This document shows positions 25,651-34,640 of a stretch of DNA of 64,000 nt, one piece after another. The position numbers and the translations under genes are program-made. This DNA is from DATLED01 sp963750255 (GTDB taxonomy: Bacteria; Actinomycetota; Acidimicrobiia; Acidimicrobiales; CADCTF01): contig CAVVPZ010000006.1 of the NCBI GenBank assembly GCA_963750255.1, forward strand, positions 903,587 to 967,586, read 5' to 3'. The notes below the pieces were generated by a model. That model made no database searches. It was not told the DNA's origin and saw only the letters and a program-made list of their open reading frames with translations. The first letter of the stretch is position 1. Each line of letters begins with the position of its first letter.

Positions 25651-26162
25651 GTGCGCACGACCGTTGACACGGTCAACTGGTGCCGGCGCCGGAAGTTGGC
25701 CCCTCCGGCGTCGTCGTCTGCGTTTCGCGATGCTTCCCATCCGGCCAGATCGGGGTAGCGGGTCACGAGGAGCACCCGCCGAGGGTCGTCGGGTACTCGG
25801 AAGAATCCGTGCACTCGCACCCCGTCGTTGGCGGCCTCGAAGCCGGGCCACGCCCCCTCGGACAGGGCGAGAAACTCTTCCCAGTCCGACGGCTCGATCT
25901 CGAACCAGCGATGGGCGAAGACGCCGCTCCCGGTGAGCGGGTCGGATGACGTCGGACGGACGGTGGTGTCGAGGCGGATCATCTTCACGACCTCGGCCGA
26001 CGCCAGTTCAGGTGCGTCGGTCGCGAGGATCAGCTCGAACTGGTCGCTCGGTACTCCGATCTGGCCGGCGAAGAGTCCCCAGACGGGGAGCGAGGACAGC
26101 TCTCGGCGCACAGCGGCCAGGCCGCCGCGAGCGATGGTGAGGGTGAGACAGGAGAAGGTCAT
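25632..26162 (-). CDS. Conserved hypothetical, dimeric alpha-beta-barrel-like
   Basis: A 176-residue cytosolic protein without membrane segments. Strand-rich motifs MTFSCLTLTIARGG, VVKMIRLDTTVRPT, AHRWFEIEPSDWEEFLALSEGAWPGFEA and RVLLVTRYPDLAGWEASR recall NIPSNAP or stress-responsive alpha-beta barrels in which two related halves each carry a Trp-containing helix. I do not recognise a specific family. It overlaps the regulator's 3' end by 19 bp on the other strand and is followed 28 bp downstream in its own direction by convergent sequence only; the hydrolase gene starts upstream. Confidence 0.65.
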   Translation of the reverse strand: MTFSCLTLTIARGGLAAVRRELSSLPVWGLFAGQIGVPSDQFELILATDAPELASAEVVKMIRLDTTVRPTSSDPLTGSGVFAHRWFEIEPSDWEEFLALSEGAWPGFEAANDGVRVHGFFRVPDDPRRVLLVTRYPDLAGWEASRNADDDAGGANFRRRHQLTVSTVVRTYRLIA

Positions 26163-26190
26163 CGGGGTGCCTTTCAGTCGGCCGTTCGGG

Positions 26191-27033
26191 TCAGCGTGGC
26201 GTGACGCGACGGGCGGCGTCGACGAGGGCGGGCACGAAGCGTCCCGGATCGGTGACGCAGACGGCGTGGTCGCCGGCGATGCGGATCACCTCGGCACCGG
26301 GCACCGACTCGGCCAGCCGCTCCTGTCGGTGGGTGGCGACGACCTGGTCGTGGGTCGTGATCACGACCGCGGTGGGTACGTCGACCTCTCCGATCCACTG
26401 GGCGGAGTTGAATCGGCCGATGGCGTATCCGGCCTGGAGGATCGTGGTCGGATCGTTGCGGGTCAACTCCGAGGCCAGCCAGGAGGCGATCGGTGATTGG
26501 TGCCAGCGACGACCGAAAATGCGCCCGGCCACCCGACGCCGTAGACCGTCGGGGGCGAGACGGGCGACCCGCGAGAGCCCCTGCATGCCCACGAACGCGG
26601 CGCGCTCGGGCGCGCTTCGACCGAAATTACGGCTCGTGGCGCAGAGCACGAGGCCCGACACCAGCCCGCGGTGGCGATACCAGAGCAGCTGGGCGATCGG
26701 GCCGCCCATCGAGTAGCCGACGGCGATCACCCGGTCGTGGCCGAGGTGGCGCACGAGGGCGGCGGCGTCGTCGGCGCAGTCGGCCAACGAGAACGGTTTG
26801 CGGCTGCGGATCCCCCGGCCGTGTCCCCGATGGTCGATGGCAACGACGTTGAACTCGCGGGCGAGGTGTCCGAAACAGCGGAACCAGTTGAGGTCGGCGC
26901 TGGCCGTCCATCCGTGCAACAGCAGCAACGTCGGCGCACCCGGCGGTCCCTCAGCGATGCGAGCGAACGTGCGGCCCCGCCCGGGGAGTTGGATGTGGTA
27001 GCCGGGAGGAAGGGGCGGTGCGGACCCGGTCAT
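26191..27033 (-). CDS. Alpha/beta hydrolase
   Basis: A 280-residue alpha/beta-fold hydrolase. The oxyanion-hole HGWTAS follows strand LLLLHG, the nucleophile elbow is VGYSMGGPIAQL with the catalytic Ser, and the catalytic His is in AGDHAVCV; a likely acid is in TTHDQVV. A conserved DHRGHGRG segment is present. This is the esterase/thioesterase or lipase type, substrate unknown. The start ATG 27031-27033 overlaps the stop of the upstream glycoside hydrolase gene (ATGA), so both are cotranscribed. Confidence 0.85.
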   Translation of the reverse strand: MTGSAPPLPPGYHIQLPGRGRTFARIAEGPPGAPTLLLLHGWTASADLNWFRCFGHLAREFNVVAIDHRGHGRGIRSRKPFSLADCADDAAALVRHLGHDRVIAVGYSMGGPIAQLLWYRHRGLVSGLVLCATSRNFGRSAPERAAFVGMQGLSRVARLAPDGLRRRVAGRIFGRRWHQSPIASWLASELTRNDPTTILQAGYAIGRFNSAQWIGEVDVPTAVVITTHDQVVATHRQERLAESVPGAEVIRIAGDHAVCVTDPGRFVPALVDAARRVTPR

Positions 27034-28796
27034 GCCGGACCTCGGTTGAGGGCAAGCGCCGCCTGGATCAACGTGAGGTGGCTGAACGCTTGGGGGAGGT
27101 TTCCGAGAAAGTCGCCTGTGCGGGGATCGGCTTCCTCGGGGAGGAGGCCGAGTGGGCCTGAGAATGCGCAGAGGGCTTCCATGCGCTCGTGGGCCTCCTC
27201 CCACCGCCCCTGGTCCGCGAGCGCCTCGACGGTCCAGAAGGAACACGCAAGGAACGCGCCCTCACCCGGCGGAAGTCCGTCAGCGCTGTCTGCCGAGTAG
27301 CGGTGGATGAAGGGGCCGTCGCCCAACTTGTCGATGACGCGGTCGATGGTGGCGTTGACCACCCGATCGTTGCCCGGCCACGGATTGCGCCACGCAACTT
27401 GGACCAACGATCCGTCGGTCGTGTCTCGACCGTCGACGTCGGCCAGCAGACCGCCGTCGTCGGCCAGGGCGTGTTGCTCGAGCCAGGCTCGGATGTCGCG
27501 GGCCGACTCCCGCCACCGCGCCACGTCGAGGTCGATCGGGTTGCGGACCCGCGCCAACTCGACGAGCCGGTCGAGGGTGTACCAGCAGGCCAGCTTCGAC
27601 GACACGATGTGGCGAGGCTCGCTCCGCACCTCCCAGATGCCGCGGTCGGGCTGCTGCCAGGCCTCCGACAGCCAGTCGCCCATCGTCGCCAACGGGGCCC
27701 AGAGCTCGTCGACTCGGCTGCGATGGCTGCGGAACTGCTCGACATGGATCGTGCTGACGAGGTCGGCGTAGAAGTCGAGTTGGAGGTGGTCGGCGGCGCC
27801 GTTGCCGATCCGCACCGGTCGAGAGCCCCGCCAACCGGTCAGGTCGATCTCGCGCTCGTCGTCGGGGTCGAGCGGTTGGCCGTCGACGTCGTAGAGGGGG
27901 CGGAGGGGAAAGGTGCCTCGCTGACACAGGCCGATGAGCCATTCGTTGAAGGCCTCGGCCTCGTCGCGCAGACCAGCGTCGTAGGTCGCATCGACGGCGA
28001 GTGACGCATCGCGGACCCAGGCAAAGCGGTAGTCCCAGTTGCGCTCGCCCCCGACCCGTTCGGGAAGCGAGGTCGTCCCGGCCGCCACCACCGTGCCGGT
28101 GCCGCTGTAGGTGAGTGCCTTCAGCGCAAGCAGGCTCCGCTCGACTGCTTGTTGATACACGCCCCGATACGTCAGCGGATCGAGGTGTGAACGCCACGCC
28201 GTCGTCGTGCGGTCGAGGAGATCGAAGGCGCCGTCGACGCTGATGGGTTCGCTTCGTCGCTCGGCTTCGGGTTCGACCACGACCACGGCCCGCTCGCCCG
28301 CCTCGAGTCGGAGTGTGCCCGAGCGCCCCTCGATGGGGCACCCGGTGTGGACGACCACCCCGTCGAAGGCGATGCCGGCTGACCAGGTGAAGACATCACG
28401 GGCCGGGCCGAAGGCGGCGCCCGGGATGACGTCGATCTCCACGTCGACTCGGCCTCGAAGGGCAGTGACGATGCGCACGATCCGACCCGACGGCGACCCC
28501 AAGACCCATGGCATGAAGTCGACGATCTCGAGTTCGCCTTCGGGGCCCGGAAGGCGCGTGCGTAACACGTTCGTGCGGTCCTCGTAGTGCTGATCGCCGG
28601 CGCGAGCCGGGCCGGCTGGTCCGACCCGCAGGGCGCCGCCCTCGGGGTCGAGGAGCCGAAAGAAGGCCGCCGGGGCATCGAAGCGTTGGGGACACCACCA
28701 GTCGATGGTCCCGTCGGCGGCGACGAGGGCAAGCGAACCGGTATCGCCGATCGCCCCGCGAGCGCGCAGGGGGAGGCTGTCGCCTCCGCCGATCAT
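27030..28796 (-). CDS. Glycoside hydrolase family 15 (glucoamylase/trehalase-like)
   Basis: A 588-residue protein of the bacterial GH15 group that includes actinobacterial trehalases. The N-terminal beta domain has ARGAIGDTGSLALVAADGTI and DWWCPQRFDAPAAFFRLLD; the (alpha/alpha)6 barrel includes TSLPERVGGERNWDYRFAWVRDASLAV-type sequence, GWRGSRPVRIGNGAADHLQLD, YTLDRLVELAR and ACSFWTVEALADQGR. There is no signal peptide, so it acts in the cytosol, as trehalases of this group do. The alternative is a glucoamylase/glucan hydrolase. It lies between greA and a hydrolase, all on the minus strand. Confidence 0.86.
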   Translation of the reverse strand: MIGGGDSLPLRARGAIGDTGSLALVAADGTIDWWCPQRFDAPAAFFRLLDPEGGALRVGPAGPARAGDQHYEDRTNVLRTRLPGPEGELEIVDFMPWVLGSPSGRIVRIVTALRGRVDVEIDVIPGAAFGPARDVFTWSAGIAFDGVVVHTGCPIEGRSGTLRLEAGERAVVVVEPEAERRSEPISVDGAFDLLDRTTTAWRSHLDPLTYRGVYQQAVERSLLALKALTYSGTGTVVAAGTTSLPERVGGERNWDYRFAWVRDASLAVDATYDAGLRDEAEAFNEWLIGLCQRGTFPLRPLYDVDGQPLDPDDEREIDLTGWRGSRPVRIGNGAADHLQLDFYADLVSTIHVEQFRSHRSRVDELWAPLATMGDWLSEAWQQPDRGIWEVRSEPRHIVSSKLACWYTLDRLVELARVRNPIDLDVARWRESARDIRAWLEQHALADDGGLLADVDGRDTTDGSLVQVAWRNPWPGNDRVVNATIDRVIDKLGDGPFIHRYSADSADGLPPGEGAFLACSFWTVEALADQGRWEEAHERMEALCAFSGPLGLLPEEADPRTGDFLGNLPQAFSHLTLIQAALALNRGPA

Positions 28797-28808
28797 CGCC
28801 GTGCTCGG

Positions 28809-29282
28809 CTAACGCTCGACGTCGACGATCTCGACCCGGATGCGGGCCCCCGTTGGCGTCTGGTACTCCACGGTGTCGCCCTTCTTGGCGCCGTCGAGGA
28901 GCGCCAGGCCCAACGGCGACGACGTGGAGATGATCTCGATGCCCTGTTGGCGTTCTTCGATCGAGCCGAGGTAGTAGCGCTCGACGTCGTCGTCCCCCTC
29001 GTACCGCAGCGAGATGGTGACCCCAGGGCGCGCGGCATCGGTGGGGCCGCCTTCCTCGACGATCTGCGCGTCTTCCAACATCGCCTGGAGCTGGCGGATC
29101 CGGCCCTCCATGCGCCCCTGTTCGTCCTTGGCCGCGTGGTAGTCGCCGTTCTCGGAGAGGTCGCCCAGGTTGCGGGCCGCCTCGATGGCCTGGGCGATGG
29201 CGGTGCGACCCACGGTCGTGAGCTGCTCGAGCTCGCTCGACAGTCGCTCGTAGGTCTCGCGGCTGAGATGGGACTGGGTCAT
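28809..29282 (-). CDS. greA: Transcription elongation factor GreA
   Basis: GreA enters the secondary channel of backtracked RNA polymerase and stimulates transcript cleavage. The 157-residue product has the N-terminal coiled coil (LSRETYERLSSELEQL, then ARNLGDLSENGDYHAAKDEQ with the acidic tip residues Asp/Glu) and the C-terminal FKBP-like globular domain ending ISTSSPLGLALLDGAKKGDTVEYQTP. Size is typical for the family. ATG 29280-29282 is 25 bp from the divergent leuB leader peptide, so the two promoters overlap. Confidence 0.95.
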   Translation of the reverse strand: MTQSHLSRETYERLSSELEQLTTVGRTAIAQAIEAARNLGDLSENGDYHAAKDEQGRMEGRIRQLQAMLEDAQIVEEGGPTDAARPGVTISLRYEGDDDVERYYLGSIEERQQGIEIISTSSPLGLALLDGAKKGDTVEYQTPTGARIRVEIVDVER

Positions 29283-29307
29283 GCGAAAGAGGCTATCCTC
29301 GAAGGCA

Positions 29308-29343
29308 ATGACCTCCGCTCCGTCCGAGATCGTAATTCTGTAG
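29308..29343 (+). CDS. leuB leader peptide (attenuator), 11 aa
   Basis: A short ORF encodes MTSAPSEIVIL, ending Ile-Val-Ile-Leu immediately before TAG. Two hairpins and leuB follow. A TATCCT box (29294-29299) stands 8 bp upstream and could be the -10 element. It is the third leader of this design in the window. Confidence 0.82.
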   Translation: MTSAPSEIVIL

Positions 29344-29344
29344 C

Positions 29345-29368
29345 GCACACACCTCTCCTGGTGTGTGC
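29345..29368 (+). promoter_or_regulatory. leuB leader hairpin 1
   Basis: A perfect 9-bp stem GCACACACC (29345-29353) / GGTGTGTGC (29360-29368) with a 6-nt loop begins one base after the leader stop codon, matching the spacing in the ilvB and leuA leaders. Confidence 0.7.
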
Positions 29369-29374
29369 ATCGAG

Positions 29375-29396
29375 CCGCCCGAGGGGGCGGTTTTTT
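29375..29396 (+). terminator. leuB attenuator terminator
   Basis: CCGCCC (29375-29380) pairs with GGGCGG (29385-29390) around GAGG, followed by six T residues. It precedes leuB by 24 bp and is therefore an attenuator rather than an end-of-gene terminator. Confidence 0.85.
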
Positions 29397-29420
29397 CGTT
29401 CCAGGAGATCCCTTTTCGTC

Positions 29421-30443
29421 ATGGCCACCACCCACAAGATCGGCGTCATCCCCGGCGACGGCATCGGGCCGACGGTCGTCGGCGCGGCCGTCGACGTGCT
29501 GCGGGCCACCGGTGTCGACATCGAGACGACGACCTTCGACCTGGGCGCAGATCGGTTTCTGCGCGATGGCCACGTCCTCGACGACGACGACCTTGCCGCC
29601 ATCAGCGCCTGCGATGCGATCCTCAAGGGCCCCCTCGGTCCAGCCATCGGCGAGACCCGCATCCCGGGGGGCACCATCGAGCGGGGCATCATCCTTCGGC
29701 TCCGTTTTGCCCTCGACCAATACATCAACCTGCGTCCGTTTGCCGGCAACGGTCTCGACTTCGTGGTCATTCGGGAGAACACCGAGGGCACCTACGCCGG
29801 CGAAGGCGGGTTCCTTCGCAAGGGGACACCGCAGGAGATCGCGACCCAGGGGTCGGTCAACACCCGCCACGGCGTCGAGCGGTGCGTGAGATACGCCTTC
29901 GCCCTCGCGGTCCCGTCCGCGCCGCCACCTCACGCTCGTCCACAAGACCAACGTGTTGACGTTCGCCGGCGATCTCTGGCAGCGGACGTTCACCGAGGTG
30001 GCGGCCGACTTCCCCGATGTGACGACGGCCTACAACCACGTCGACGCCGCCTGCATCTACTTCGTGGAAGCCCCCGAGCGCTATGACGTGCTGGTGACCG
30101 ACAACCTGTTCGGCGACATCCTCACCGACCTTGCCGGCGCTGTCGTCGGTGGCGTCGGACTGGCCGCGTACGGGCAATCTCAACCCCGACCGCACCGGTC
30201 CCTCGATGTTCGAGCCGGTTCACGGATCGGCCCACGACGCGGTGGGTACCGGAAGGTCAACGCCACCGCCACGATCCTGTCGGCGGCGATGCTCCTCGAG
30301 TTCCTCGGTGAGAGCGACGGCGGCGCTCGAATCCGTGCGGCGGTGGCCGAGGTCCTCGCCGCTGCGCCCCCCGGCCGACATCGGTCCCCTCGTGGTCTCG
30401 GCGCTGACGTCGAGCGCCGTCCAACCTTTCAGAAAGGGTGTAG
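29421..30443 (+). CDS. leuB: 3-isopropylmalate dehydrogenase (frameshifted)
   Basis: LeuB oxidatively decarboxylates 3-isopropylmalate with NAD+. ATG 29421 has a CAGGAG site. Visible segments: HKIGVIPGDGIGPTVV, KGPLGPAIGETRIPGG, LRLRFALDQYINLRP, VVIRENTEGTYAGEGG, the catalytic Lys in LVHKTNVLTFAGDLW, DAACIYFVEAPERYDVLVTDNLFGDILTDLA-type sequence with the metal-binding Asp, and MFEPVHGSAHDAVG. The frame breaks from 29917 onward: extra bases near 29917, 30172, 30370 and 30429 and a missing base near 30252. Correcting these gives a ~340-residue protein ending at TAG 30441-30443, 7 bp before ilvE. The short-form, actinobacterial LeuB length fits. The leader at 29308-29396 should regulate it. Confidence 0.9.
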
Positions 30444-30450
30444 TCAAGCC

Positions 30451-31374
30451 ATGCCGCTCAGCAGAAGGTCGACAAGATCTGGATGGATGGGCAACTCGTC
30501 GATTGGGACGACGCCAAGATCCACGTGCTCACTCACTCGCTGCATTACGGCTGCGGCGTCTTCGAGGGCGTCCGCGCCTACGAGACTTCGCGAGGGGCGG
30601 CGGTGTTCCGTCTGACGGATCACATCAACCGTCTCTTCGACAGCGCCAAGATCTTCTTCATCGACGTCCCGTTCTCTCGTCGACGAACTCATCGCCGCCA
30701 CCAAGGAGACGGTGCGGGCCAACGGACTGGCGTCGTGCTACATCCGCCCGCTCGTCTACCTCGGCTACGGCGAGATGGGCCTCAACCCGCTGCCGTGTCC
30801 GGTGAACGTCTCGATCGCGGTGTGGCCCTGGGGTTCGTATCTCGGCGACGACGGCATCAAGAACGGCGTTCGGATGATGATCAGTTCGTGGCGGCGTCAC
30901 GACCCCAACGCCATGCCGCCGGCGGCCAAGGGCACGGGCATGTACATCAACTCGTCGATGGCGAAGATCGAGGCCATCAAGGCGGGCTACGACGAGGCAA
31001 TCCTCCTCTCACCCCAGGGCTACGTCAGCGAGTGCACAGGCGAGAACATCTTCATCGTGAAGAACGGTCGCGTCATCACCCCGCCGGTGTCGGCCGGCGC
31101 GCTCGAAGGGATCACCCAGGACTCGGTGATGACGATCGCCGCTGACCTCGGCATCGAGTGCGTCACCGGACACATCTTGCGCTCCGACCTCTACACCGCC
31201 GACGAGGCCTTCCTCTCGGGCACGGCCGCCGAGGTCGTCCCCATCCGCTCGGTCGACGACCGTGAGATCGGCGAACCGGGCCCGGTCACTCGCAGGATCC
31301 AAGAAGTGTTCTTCGCCGCCGTCCGCGGCGAGGTCGATCGCTACAAGGACTGGAACGAGCACGTCGATGCCTGA
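30451..31374 (+). CDS. ilvE: Branched-chain amino acid aminotransferase (frameshifted)
   Basis: IlvE is the fold-type IV PLP enzyme that makes Val, Leu and Ile from the keto acids. After ATG 30451 the product should read KIWMDGQLVDWDDAKIHVLTHSLHYGCGVFEGVRAYE; the Schiff-base lysine follows in GTGMYINSSMAKIEAIKAGYDEA-type sequence (AAKGTGMYINSS), then SECTGENIFIVKNG, SAGALEGITQDSVMTIA and EAFLSGTAAEVVPIRSVDD. A missing base near 30462 and an extra base near 30679 interrupt the frame. The remaining two-thirds are clean. It lies between leuB and cimA in a tight operon; its stop overlaps the cimA start. Confidence 0.92.
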
Positions 31375-33016
31375 CCCCGAAGTAGCTGAGCGGAAAGGAG
31401 CGCCAGCGACGCAGAGCGCGGCCACGAATATCGATATCTACGACACGACCTTGCGGGATGGGTCGCAGCGAGAGGGCTTGTCGCTGACGGTCGACGACAA
31501 GCTGCGCATCGCCGAGCAACTCGACCACCTCGGCGTGCCATACATCGAGGGGGGTTGGCCGGGCGCCAATCCCAAGGACGACGAGTTCTTCCGCCGGGCG
31601 GCGGCGGGCGAGTTGGTGCTGACGACGGCGACGCTGGTCGCCTTCGGGTCGACGCGAAGGGCCGGCGGCGAGGCCGACGACGACCCGACGCTGGCCAATC
31701 TGGCCGGGGCCGGCACCGACGTGGTCTGCCTGGTCGGAAAGTCGTGGGATTACCACGTGACCGAGACGCTGCGCACGACGCTCGACGAGGGCGTCGCCAT
31801 GGTCCGCGACTCGGTGGCGTGGTTGCGCACGAAGGGCAAGCGGGTGTTCCTCGACGCCGAGCACTTCTTCGATGGCTACAAACGCAATCCGGCGTACTCG
31901 TTGTCGATCCTGCATGCGGCCGAGGCCGCTGGCGCCGAGGTATTGGTGTTGTGCGACACCAACGGAGGCTGCCTGCCCCACGAGGTGACCAAGATCGTGT
32001 CCGAGGTGGTGGCTGCGACCACCGCCACCATCGGCGTGCACTTCCACAACGACGGCGACTGTGCCGTGGCCAACGCGTTGGCTGGGGTCGATGCCGGCGC
32101 CACTCACGTGCAGGGTTGCATCAACGGCTACGGCGAACGGACGGGCAACGCCAACCTGTGCTCGATCATCCCCAACCTCACGCTGAAGCGGGGCATCGGC
32201 ACGATCCCGGTGGATCGCCTCGAGCGCCTGACCGCCGTCGCCCACCACGTCGCCGAACTGGTCAACATCACCCAGGATCCTCAACAGCCCTACGTCGGCG
32301 CCTCGGCCTTCGCCCACAAGGCGGGCCTCCACACTTCTGGCATCGCCCGGGCCCGTGACGCGTACGAGCATCTCAATCCGGAGTTGGTCGGTAACGGCAC
32401 CCGTTTCGTGGTGAGCGAGTTGGCCGGGCGGTCGACGCTCGAGTTCAAGGCGAAGGAACTCGGTCTCCAGATGGACGGACCGGCGCTGTCGCAGGTGCTC
32501 GACCAACTCAAGACGCTCGAGCATCGGGGCTACCACTTCGAGGCCGCTGACGGCTCGCTCGAATTGCTCATGCGGACGGCCACGGGCTGGCAGCAGGACT
32601 TCTTCGAGGTCGAGTCCTTCCGGGTCATCACCGACCAGCGCGAGAACGGCACGGTCGTCACGGAGGCGACGATAAAGGTCCATGTGGGCGAGCAGCGGAT
32701 CGTGGCCACGGCCGAGGGCAACGGGCCGGTCAATGCCCTCGACGGCGCCCTTCGATCGGCGATCGGCCAGGCGTATCCCGCCCTTTCGTCACTCCACCTC
32801 ACCGACTACAAGGTGCGGGTGCTCGACACCAACAAGGGCACCGGCGCCGTGACCCGAGTGCTGATCGACTCGACCGACGGCGAGGCCACCTGGTCGACGA
32901 TCGGCGTCTCGGAGAACATCATTGAGGCCTCGTGGCAGGCTCTGTCCGATTCGGTCGTCTACGCCCTGCTCCGCAGCCTGAGCCAAGCCCAGGAGTCTCC
33001 CGATGGCACAGCCTGA
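31367..33016 (+). CDS. cimA: (R)-citramalate synthase
   Basis: CimA condenses pyruvate and acetyl-CoA to citramalate, giving 2-ketobutyrate for isoleucine without threonine. The 549-residue protein has IDIYDTTLRDGSQREGLSL, EGGWPGANPKDDEFF, VFLDAEHFFDGYKRNP, LCDTNGGCLPHEV, HFHNDGDCAVANALAGV with the metal-ligand HxH, and GCINGYGERTGNANLCSIIPNL; the C-terminal LeuA-dimer domain includes GPVNALDGALRSAIGQAYP. The DTTLRDGSQREG signature and KNGYGERTGNANL-type region separate it from LeuA, and a true LeuA is present at 16885. The ATG overlaps the ilvE stop. Whether it uses pyruvate exclusively cannot be told from sequence. Confidence 0.9.
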   Translation: MPDPEVAERKGAPATQSAATNIDIYDTTLRDGSQREGLSLTVDDKLRIAEQLDHLGVPYIEGGWPGANPKDDEFFRRAAAGELVLTTATLVAFGSTRRAGGEADDDPTLANLAGAGTDVVCLVGKSWDYHVTETLRTTLDEGVAMVRDSVAWLRTKGKRVFLDAEHFFDGYKRNPAYSLSILHAAEAAGAEVLVLCDTNGGCLPHEVTKIVSEVVAATTATIGVHFHNDGDCAVANALAGVDAGATHVQGCINGYGERTGNANLCSIIPNLTLKRGIGTIPVDRLERLTAVAHHVAELVNITQDPQQPYVGASAFAHKAGLHTSGIARARDAYEHLNPELVGNGTRFVVSELAGRSTLEFKAKELGLQMDGPALSQVLDQLKTLEHRGYHFEAADGSLELLMRTATGWQQDFFEVESFRVITDQRENGTVVTEATIKVHVGEQRIVATAEGNGPVNALDGALRSAIGQAYPALSSLHLTDYKVRVLDTNKGTGAVTRVLIDSTDGEATWSTIGVSENIIEASWQALSDSVVYALLRSLSQAQESPDGTA

Positions 33017-33527
33017 TTTCGTCCACCTCACGCCCGGCGACAAAGTGCGGGCCGGCGACCCTCTGCCGCCGGCCGACGCTTGGCGGGCCACCCGACCGGG
33101 CGAGCTCGACGGGCTGCGACCGCCCACGGGCCGCTCGACAGGCAGTACCGGCCCCGATCAGGGCTACGGGCTCAAGCTTGCCAAGCGATTCGTCGATCGG
33201 CTCGAACTCCAATCGGGCGAGCACGCCGAAGACGCCATCGCCGGCTGCCTCGGCGTTGCGCTGCGGCGGGCGTCGCGTCTCGGGCGAGCCCCAGTCATCT
33301 ACGACTTCGAGTTCGCCTACACCCTCTTCGGGTTCCTCGGAGGCGCGCCGGCCGACCTGCTCGAGTTCCGCCGCCCGTATTTCATGGCTGCGTCGCACGA
33401 CTACTGGGACCAACGCGACATCGCTGATCTCGTCCGCGACGACGCCTATCTGCTCACGCCGGCACTGGTGCGGACCCGCCTCGCCGATTGGCACTCGCTG
33501 TTGATGCCAGTCGTCGCCGAAGCCTGA
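33003..33527 (+). CDS. Conserved hypothetical protein
   Basis: A 174-residue cytosolic protein overlapping the cimA 3' end by 14 bp, with an AGGAG site. The N-terminal third is Pro/Gly-rich (RPPTGRSTGSTGPDQGYG), followed by helices: LAKRFVDRLELQSGEHAEDAIAG, IYDFEFAYTLFGFLGGAPADLLEFRRPYFMAA and DLVRDDAYLLTPALVRTRLADW. No known family is recognised. Coupling to cimA suggests cotranscription, but its content gives no clue to a role in isoleucine synthesis. Confidence 0.72.
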   Translation: MAQPDFVHLTPGDKVRAGDPLPPADAWRATRPGELDGLRPPTGRSTGSTGPDQGYGLKLAKRFVDRLELQSGEHAEDAIAGCLGVALRRASRLGRAPVIYDFEFAYTLFGFLGGAPADLLEFRRPYFMAASHDYWDQRDIADLVRDDAYLLTPALVRTRLADWHSLLMPVVAEA

Positions 33528-33534
33528 GGCCGAC

Positions 33535-34377
33535 ATGGACGACCTGGAGATCTCGGTCGGCGGCGGCATGTCGTTTCGCGCCCGCGCCACCGGTCCTGCT
33601 GACGGCCGTCTGGTGCTGTTGCTCCATGGGTTCCCCCAGACGCTGCAGTCGTGGAGTGGTGTGATGGAGCGGCTGGCGGCGGCCGGCTATCGCGCCGTCG
33701 CCTTCGACCAGCGCGGCTACTCGCCCGGGGCCCGCCCAGCCGAGGTGGCCGACTACGCCACAGCCCACCTCGTCAACGACGTGCTCGCCGTTGCCGACGA
33801 AATCGGCGGGCACCGCTTCGATCTGGTCGGCCACGACTGGGGCGGGGCCATCGTGTGGCTTGTGGCCGGCGCCCATCCCGACCGGGTGCGGACGTTGTCG
33901 GTGGCATCGACGCCGCATCCAGTCGCTTTCGCGGCAGCGTTGCGCGGCGAACTTGGCGGCGACCAAGTGCAGAAGTCGGGTTACACGACCATGTTCCGAT
34001 CCCCCGATGCCGAGGACTTCTTCCTCGGCAACGAGGCCGCCGTGCTTCGCGGCCTCTACACGGGGCTGCCCTCGGATTCAGTGGACGACTATCTGCGCGT
34101 CCTGACTGATCGGGCCGCCCTCACCGGCGGCCTCAACTGGTATCGGGCGACGAAATTCGAGGACCTCGGCGACCCCGGATCGATTACGAGCCCCACCCTC
34201 TATGTTTGGTCGACCGACGACATGGCACTTGGTCGCGAGGCGGCCGAGGCCACCGGCTCGCACGTCGCCGGGCCGTACCGGTTCGAGGTGCTCGAGGGTG
34301 TGTCGCATTGGGTCCCCGACGTCGCCACCGACGACTTCGCCGACCTGCTTCTCGCCCACCTCGCCGCCAACCCGTAG
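33535..34377 (+). CDS. Alpha/beta hydrolase (epoxide hydrolase-like)
   Basis: A 280-residue alpha/beta hydrolase with HGFPQTLQSWSGVM (oxyanion HGFP), FDQRGYSPGARP, and an Asp nucleophile elbow GHDWGGAIVWLVA, which is typical of epoxide hydrolases and haloalkane dehalogenases rather than esterases. The catalytic His is in EGVSHWVPDV and the acid is probably in VWSTDDMAL. The lid contains LTGGLNWYR, a Tyr-containing motif common in epoxide hydrolases. It is 7 bp after the previous gene and probably cotranscribed. Confidence 0.86.
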   Translation: MDDLEISVGGGMSFRARATGPADGRLVLLLHGFPQTLQSWSGVMERLAAAGYRAVAFDQRGYSPGARPAEVADYATAHLVNDVLAVADEIGGHRFDLVGHDWGGAIVWLVAGAHPDRVRTLSVASTPHPVAFAAALRGELGGDQVQKSGYTTMFRSPDAEDFFLGNEAAVLRGLYTGLPSDSVDDYLRVLTDRAALTGGLNWYRATKFEDLGDPGSITSPTLYVWSTDDMALGREAAEATGSHVAGPYRFEVLEGVSHWVPDVATDDFADLLLAHLAANP

Positions 34378-34385
34378 GAGCGGTT

Positions 34386-34622
34386 TCACCACCGTTCGAC
34401 TTCGCCTCCGGTGGTCCGATCGATGGCTCGTCGAGCGTGCTCGGGACGTCGGCGTTCCAACCTGCGGGCCAACAAGTGTCTGGCCACGGCGAACGCCACC
34501 GCCAACATCGCCAACCACACGACGGCGATGACCACGCCGAAGTACCACGGGACGCCGGTGGGGAGGTCGCAGTCGCCGTGGCCGGTGCACTGGGCGACGA
34601 GCGTCGGGATGGAGCCGGCCAC
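34386..34622 (-). CDS. Small single-pass membrane protein
   Basis: A 78-residue ORF on the minus strand between two plus-strand genes. It has a short Cys-containing N-terminus (VAQCTGHGDCDLPTGVPWY), one strong transmembrane helix (FGVVIAVVWLAMLAVAFAVA) and a basic cytoplasmic tail (RHLLARRLERRRPEHARR). The positive-inside pattern and complete helix argue for a real gene, but no homology is recognised and conservation would need testing. Confidence 0.5.
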   Translation of the reverse strand: MAGSIPTLVAQCTGHGDCDLPTGVPWYFGVVIAVVWLAMLAVAFAVARHLLARRLERRRPEHARRAIDRTTGGEVERW

Positions 34623-34640
34623 GCGGCAAGACTACGAGCC

